Assembly (NCBI GenBank): GCA_016462095.1
Contig: JAEMTW010000063.1
Coordinates: forward strand, 1-9,092
Source: Thermoleophilia bacterium
GTDB taxonomy: Bacteria; Actinomycetota; Thermoleophilia; Gaiellales; F1-60-MAGs149
Direction of reading: 5' to 3'
Length of the DNA: 9,092 bases
Part shown: positions 5,706 through 9,092 of the stretch, in pieces
Layout: the number at the start of each line of letters is the position of its first letter
Position numbering within the stretch: position 1 is the stretch's first letter
Made by a program: the position numbers and the translations under genes
The notes under the pieces: model-generated
Told to the model about the DNA's origin: nothing
Database searches by the model: none
Seen by the model: only the letters and a program-made list of their open reading frames with translations

Positions 5706-8700
5706 CTATGCCCCGATGGGCGCTTCCGAACGCAGCCCGATCATAGCATCGGCTAGTTCGCCAGCCCGCTCGAGCAGTGAGCCGGATTCCCGTGGCGGCA
5801 ACCCAATGTCGTCCTTCGTCGTGACAGCACGCAGGTCCGGGAATTGCTCGCGCAGCGCTCGTACCTCGTCGAGCGTGATGCGCGCACCACGAATCTGCAC
5901 GCCGTCCTTCCGCACTTGGATCGCGACGGCTCCAAGCGGAGCGACTGACAGGCGGAGTTCCTGCATGCCGATCAGGGTGGCAACCGGCTCGGGTACAGGA
6001 CCAAAGCGATCGGCGAGCTCGAGTTCGAGGTCGCGTAACTGGTCAATCTCCGTGGCCAGAGCAATGCGGCGATGCACGTCCATCTTGACCGCCTCGAGCC
6101 CCACGTAATCGGCTGGCACGTAGGCATCGAGCGCGACGTCGATGCGGGGGCCAGCAGCGAGCGTCTCGGGCGCCACGCCTTGCAGATCAGCGACGGCTTC
6201 GGCCAACAGGTCGCAGTAGAGCTCGAAACCGATCGCAGCGACATGGCCCGACTGCTCGTCTCCGAGCAAATTGCCGGCGCCTCGCAGCTCGAGATCGCGC
6301 ATCGCGACACGAAAACCCGAGCCGAGCTCGGTGTAGTCGGCAAGCGCGGCGAGGCGTGCACGCGCCTCCTCGCTCAATTCGGTGGCATCGGGATAGAGCA
6401 GATACGCGTGAGCAGTCACATCGGACCGGCCGACACGACCACGGATCTGGTACAGCTGGGAGAGACCGAGCAGGTCGGCACGCTCGACAATCAACGTATT
6501 GGCCGTCGGAATGTCAAGTCCCGACTCGATGATCGTGGTCGCCACCAGCACGTCTTGATCGCCCCGGAGGAACGACGCCATTGCCTCCTCGAGCTCACGC
6601 TCCGACATCTGGCCATGACCAATTCCGAAACGCAGTTCGGGACACAGCTGCCGCAGGTGCGCGGTGGCCTCCTCGATCGTCTCGACTCGGTTGTGGAGGT
6701 AAAAAGCCTGCCCACCACGCTCGATCTCGCGCCGCAACGCGCCTGCAATCTGCTCGTCGTCGTACTCGCCAACGTGCGTGTGAATGGGACGACGTCCACG
6801 TGGTGGCGTCGCAATCACCGAGATATCGCGCAGTCCCGCAAGCGACATATGCAGCGTGCGTGGAATCGGCGTGGCCGAGAGCGCAAGCACATCGACCTCG
6901 ATACGCATCTGCCGCAGCAGCTCTTTCTGAGCCACACCAAAACGCTGCTCCTCATCGACGATCACGAGCCCAAGATCGGCCGGGACCACATCGCGCGAGA
7001 GCACGCGGTGAGTGCCAAGCAGCAGGTCGACCTCACCAGCACGGAAGCCATCGACCGCAGCCTTGGCCTCCTTCGCGCTGCGCATCCGGGAAACGACCTC
7101 GATTTGGATCGGCAAGTCGAGCAGACGGTTGCGGAACGTGGCGCCGTGCTGCTGCGCGAGGATCGTGGTCGGCGCGAGCATCAACACCTGCTTGCCCGAT
7201 TCGATCACGCGCACCGCGGCGCGCAACGCGACCTCGGTCTTGCCAAAGCCAACGTCGCCGCAGATCAGGCGATCCATCGGGCGATCCTGCGAGAGATCAT
7301 CCATCACCTCTTCGATCGCGCGGGCCTGGTCGTCGGTCTCGCTATAGGGGAAGCCCTCCTCGACGCGTTGCAGCAGTTCGCCCGGTTCGCTGTGCGCAAC
7401 ACCCGGCACGGCCTGGCGCTGGGCATACAGCACGAGCAGCTCGCCGGCCATCTCGCGCACGGCCGTGCGCGCACGCGTTTTCAGCTGCAGCCACGACTTG
7501 CCACCGAGCTTCGAGAGCGCTGGCTCTCGCCCATCGGCGCCGACGTAGCGCGTCAGCTTGCTGATCTGCTCGTGGGGCAGGTAGAGCCGGTCCTCACCAC
7601 GGAATGCGAGATCGAGGTAGTCGCGCGTGACGCCACCAACGGTGCGTGTCTCGAAGCGCTCGAAACGCCCAACGCCATGGTCTTCGTGGACGACGACATC
7701 GCCGGGGCGAAGGTCGCCAAACGACGAAATCGCGCGATTCCCACGGGTCGGAGCACTACGCCGTGAGCGGAACAGACCGCCACCGGCGATCACTGCAATG
7801 CGCGCCGTCGAGGCAACCATCCCGCGGCGAAGGGCCGACGTGACGGCATAGACGCCAGCGGCCTTTGGCAACTGCTCGCCTTCCTCCAGCCATTCGACAT
7901 CAACACGCTTGAGTTGACGCACGGCGCGATCGGCATCGCCCGTGTGAGCGAACGAGAGCACGACGCGCAGGTCGCGTCGCACGAGTCCCTGCAAGGCGCG
8001 CTCGATCTCCGCGAGGCCGCGCGCTGCCAGAGCTGGTGGGTGTCCTTCGAAGACGACAGCCTGTCCGCTCGGCAGCAGGTCGAGCCGATGAGCACCCTCA
8101 AGGGTCTCGGCGAGCACCTCGTGTGTCAGGTACGCGCGGCGCGCAGAGCCGAGGATCTCCTCGATACGTTCGCGGCCGGCCGCCAAGATCTCGGGCGCAT
8201 CCCAGAGGACCAGCGGACCGGCAGCCAATAGTTCGGGAGCCAGTGCGACGAGACCTTCGGGGAGATGCGGACCCTCATCGCCCAACCGCTCGGGCACGTC
8301 GCCCGCATCGCCGTCGACGGCCGGGTGGACCGTGATCGCCTCCAGCACACCCAACGAGCGCTGCGTGAGCGTCGAGAATGACGAGAGCCGCTCGATCTCA
8401 TCGCCATAGAGCTCGACACGAGCCGGCTCGCGGCCCGTCGTGGGAAAGATGTCAACGACGTCGCCGCGAACGGAGACTTGCCCGCGCTCGTCGACTGCAC
8501 CATCAACACGCTCGTAGCCCATCGTCACGAGCCGGCCGACGAGGACGTCCCGATCGTGCGTGTCGCCGCGGCGGATCGTAAAGCCCTGTGGACGGGTCGC
8601 GCGGCCCGGCAGCTTCTCGACCAGCGCCTCGACCGAGACGGCGACGATGCCGCCTTCTGCCAGGACCGCAAGCGCGTGAGCGCGCTCGCCTACGAGGTGC

Positions 8701-9053
8701 GGCGACGGGTCGAGCCCAGAGCCCCAATCGACGCCGCGGTGCGGCAGGAAAGCAACGGCAGCCGTTGGCGCAAAAGCGGCGATCGCGTCGGCTAACTCGC
8801 GTGCCCGATCATCGTCGGCCACGACGATCGACAGCGCAGGGCGATCGGTGTCGCGTCGCCACTGGTGCAATGCCGCGACCACCAGCGGCAAAATCGCCTC
8901 GGCACAACGTGCGGCTACGGGCGAGGTCGAACCGAGCCGATTGGCGACCTGCTCGACTCCATCAGTCTCGGCGAACGCGGCAGTAATCGCCTCGAGGCCA
9001 GCGATCGCCTCCGGCGGCGGGGTCGATTGCGGAGTAAAGTTCTCTTCGTCCAT
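5706..9053 (-). CDS. mfd: transcription-repair coupling factor Mfd
   Basis: An ATP-driven DNA translocase that removes RNA polymerase stalled at lesions and recruits UvrA for nucleotide excision repair. 1115 residues, near the usual 1150. Domains in order: a UvrB-like UvrA-binding region (about 15-340) with LPHRGVDWGSG (103-113), GYERVDGAV (179-187) and VRGDVVDIFP (195-204); a linker domain; the CarD-like RNA-polymerase-interacting domain (about 446-520) with RPGDVVVHEDHGVGRFERF (449-467) and KLGGKSW (515-521); a RecG-like translocase with Walker A GDVGFGKT (599-606), DEEQRFG (700-706), SATPIPRTL (726-734) and QIRGRVGRS (869-877); and the C-terminal TRCF domain (about 960-1115). The catalytic motifs are intact. 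The ATG is the only start codon in frame within the window upstream part, and no Shine-Dalgarno site is seen. It heads the minus-strand cluster; a promoter would lie beyond the right edge. Confidence 0.98.
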   Translation of the reverse strand: MDEENFTPQSTPPPEAIAGLEAITAAFAETDGVEQVANRLGSTSPVAARCAEAILPLVVAALHQWRRDTDRPALSIVVADDDRARELADAIAAFAPTAAVAFLPHRGVDWGSGLDPSPHLVGERAHALAVLAEGGIVAVSVEALVEKLPGRATRPQGFTIRRGDTHDRDVLVGRLVTMGYERVDGAVDERGQVSVRGDVVDIFPTTGREPARVELYGDEIERLSSFSTLTQRSLGVLEAITVHPAVDGDAGDVPERLGDEGPHLPEGLVALAPELLAAGPLVLWDAPEILAAGRERIEEILGSARRAYLTHEVLAETLEGAHRLDLLPSGQAVVFEGHPPALAARGLAEIERALQGLVRRDLRVVLSFAHTGDADRAVRQLKRVDVEWLEEGEQLPKAAGVYAVTSALRRGMVASTARIAVIAGGGLFRSRRSAPTRGNRAISSFGDLRPGDVVVHEDHGVGRFERFETRTVGGVTRDYLDLAFRGEDRLYLPHEQISKLTRYVGADGREPALSKLGGKSWLQLKTRARTAVREMAGELLVLYAQRQAVPGVAHSEPGELLQRVEEGFPYSETDDQARAIEEVMDDLSQDRPMDRLICGDVGFGKTEVALRAAVRVIESGKQVLMLAPTTILAQQHGATFRNRLLDLPIQIEVVSRMRSAKEAKAAVDGFRAGEVDLLLGTHRVLSRDVVPADLGLVIVDEEQRFGVAQKELLRQMRIEVDVLALSATPIPRTLHMSLAGLRDISVIATPPRGRRPIHTHVGEYDDEQIAGALRREIERGGQAFYLHNRVETIEEATAHLRQLCPELRFGIGHGQMSERELEEAMASFLRGDQDVLVATTIIESGLDIPTANTLIVERADLLGLSQLYQIRGRVGRSDVTAHAYLLYPDATELSEEARARLAALADYTELGSGFRVAMRDLELRGAGNLLGDEQSGHVAAIGFELYCDLLAEAVADLQGVAPETLAAGPRIDVALDAYVPADYVGLEAVKMDVHRRIALATEIDQLRDLELELADRFGPVPEPVATLIGMQELRLSVAPLGAVAIQVRKDGVQIRGARITLDEVRALREQFPDLRAVTTKDDIGLPPRESGSLLERAGELADAMIGLRSEAPIGA

Positions 9054-9092
9054 AGGATTGGCGCGCCGGAGCGGCCGTCGAAGCCTACGTCC
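9054..9092 (-). other. 39 bp upstream of mfd at the right edge
   Basis: This holds the immediate leader of mfd. It has no ribosome binding site and no recognisable promoter. A TAG at 9087-9085 on the minus strand could be the stop of an upstream gene, but too little sequence is present to support one. Confidence 0.3.

Noticed and set aside
4427..5746. A 439-codon plus-strand frame opposite the parvulin gene and the start of mazG
   Set aside because: It mirrors the codon pattern of a clear lipoprotein gene and shows only Leu/Arg-rich low-complexity sequence, so it is a shadow.
6072..7766. A 564-codon open frame on the plus strand opposite mfd
   Set aside because: It lies fully antisense to the intact Mfd motifs, its translation is rich in Arg/His/Leu without any recognisable domain, and long antisense frames are common in GC-rich genes.

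Overview
The window is a GC-rich, densely coded bacterial chromosome segment. It carries a housekeeping cluster typical of Actinomycetota: mfd, a SurA/PrsA-like peptidyl-prolyl isomerase lipoprotein, mazG, eno, an FtsB/DivIC-type septum formation initiator and a DUF501 protein. The same backbone (mfd, mazG, a lipoprotein, eno, FtsB-like, DUF501, then ppx) is known from Mycobacterium tuberculosis Rv1020-Rv1026. DUF501, found mainly in actinobacteria, and the frequent GTG starts support that phylum. A deep-branching class such as Thermoleophilia is possible but is only an impression.

Layout from right to left, in the direction of minus-strand transcription: mfd (9053-5706), 49 bp gap, parvulin lipoprotein (5656-4580), 3 bp gap, mazG (4576-3503), 4 bp ATGA overlap, eno (3506-2220), a 113 bp leader with three inverted repeats, a membrane-anchored polysaccharide-deacetylase-like protein (2106-766), a convergent intergenic region filled by an unusual inverted-repeat element (630-741), the FtsB-like gene on the opposite strand (380-631, plus), and the 5' part of a DUF501 gene (334-1, minus) running off the left edge. 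The tight spacing from the lipoprotein to eno suggests one transcription unit, probably with mfd at its head.

The genes cover transcription-coupled repair (Mfd), nucleotide-pool cleaning (MazG), folding of exported proteins (the parvulin), glycolysis (enolase), cell-wall carbohydrate modification (the deacetylase-like protein) and division (FtsB-like). They look linked by old conserved synteny rather than by one pathway.

The unusual part lies at the left. Compared with the conserved order, the FtsB-like gene is flipped, a deacetylase-like gene sits between it and eno, and a 112 bp element is wedged between the two convergent genes. That element has two perfect inverted 38 bp arms, each itself palindromic, around a 36 bp spacer, and it supplies two bases of the ftsB stop codon. 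It resembles a REPIN/BIME pair or a small MITE. I see no rRNA, tRNA, CRISPR array, transposase or phage gene, and no clear sign of a new multi-gene system.
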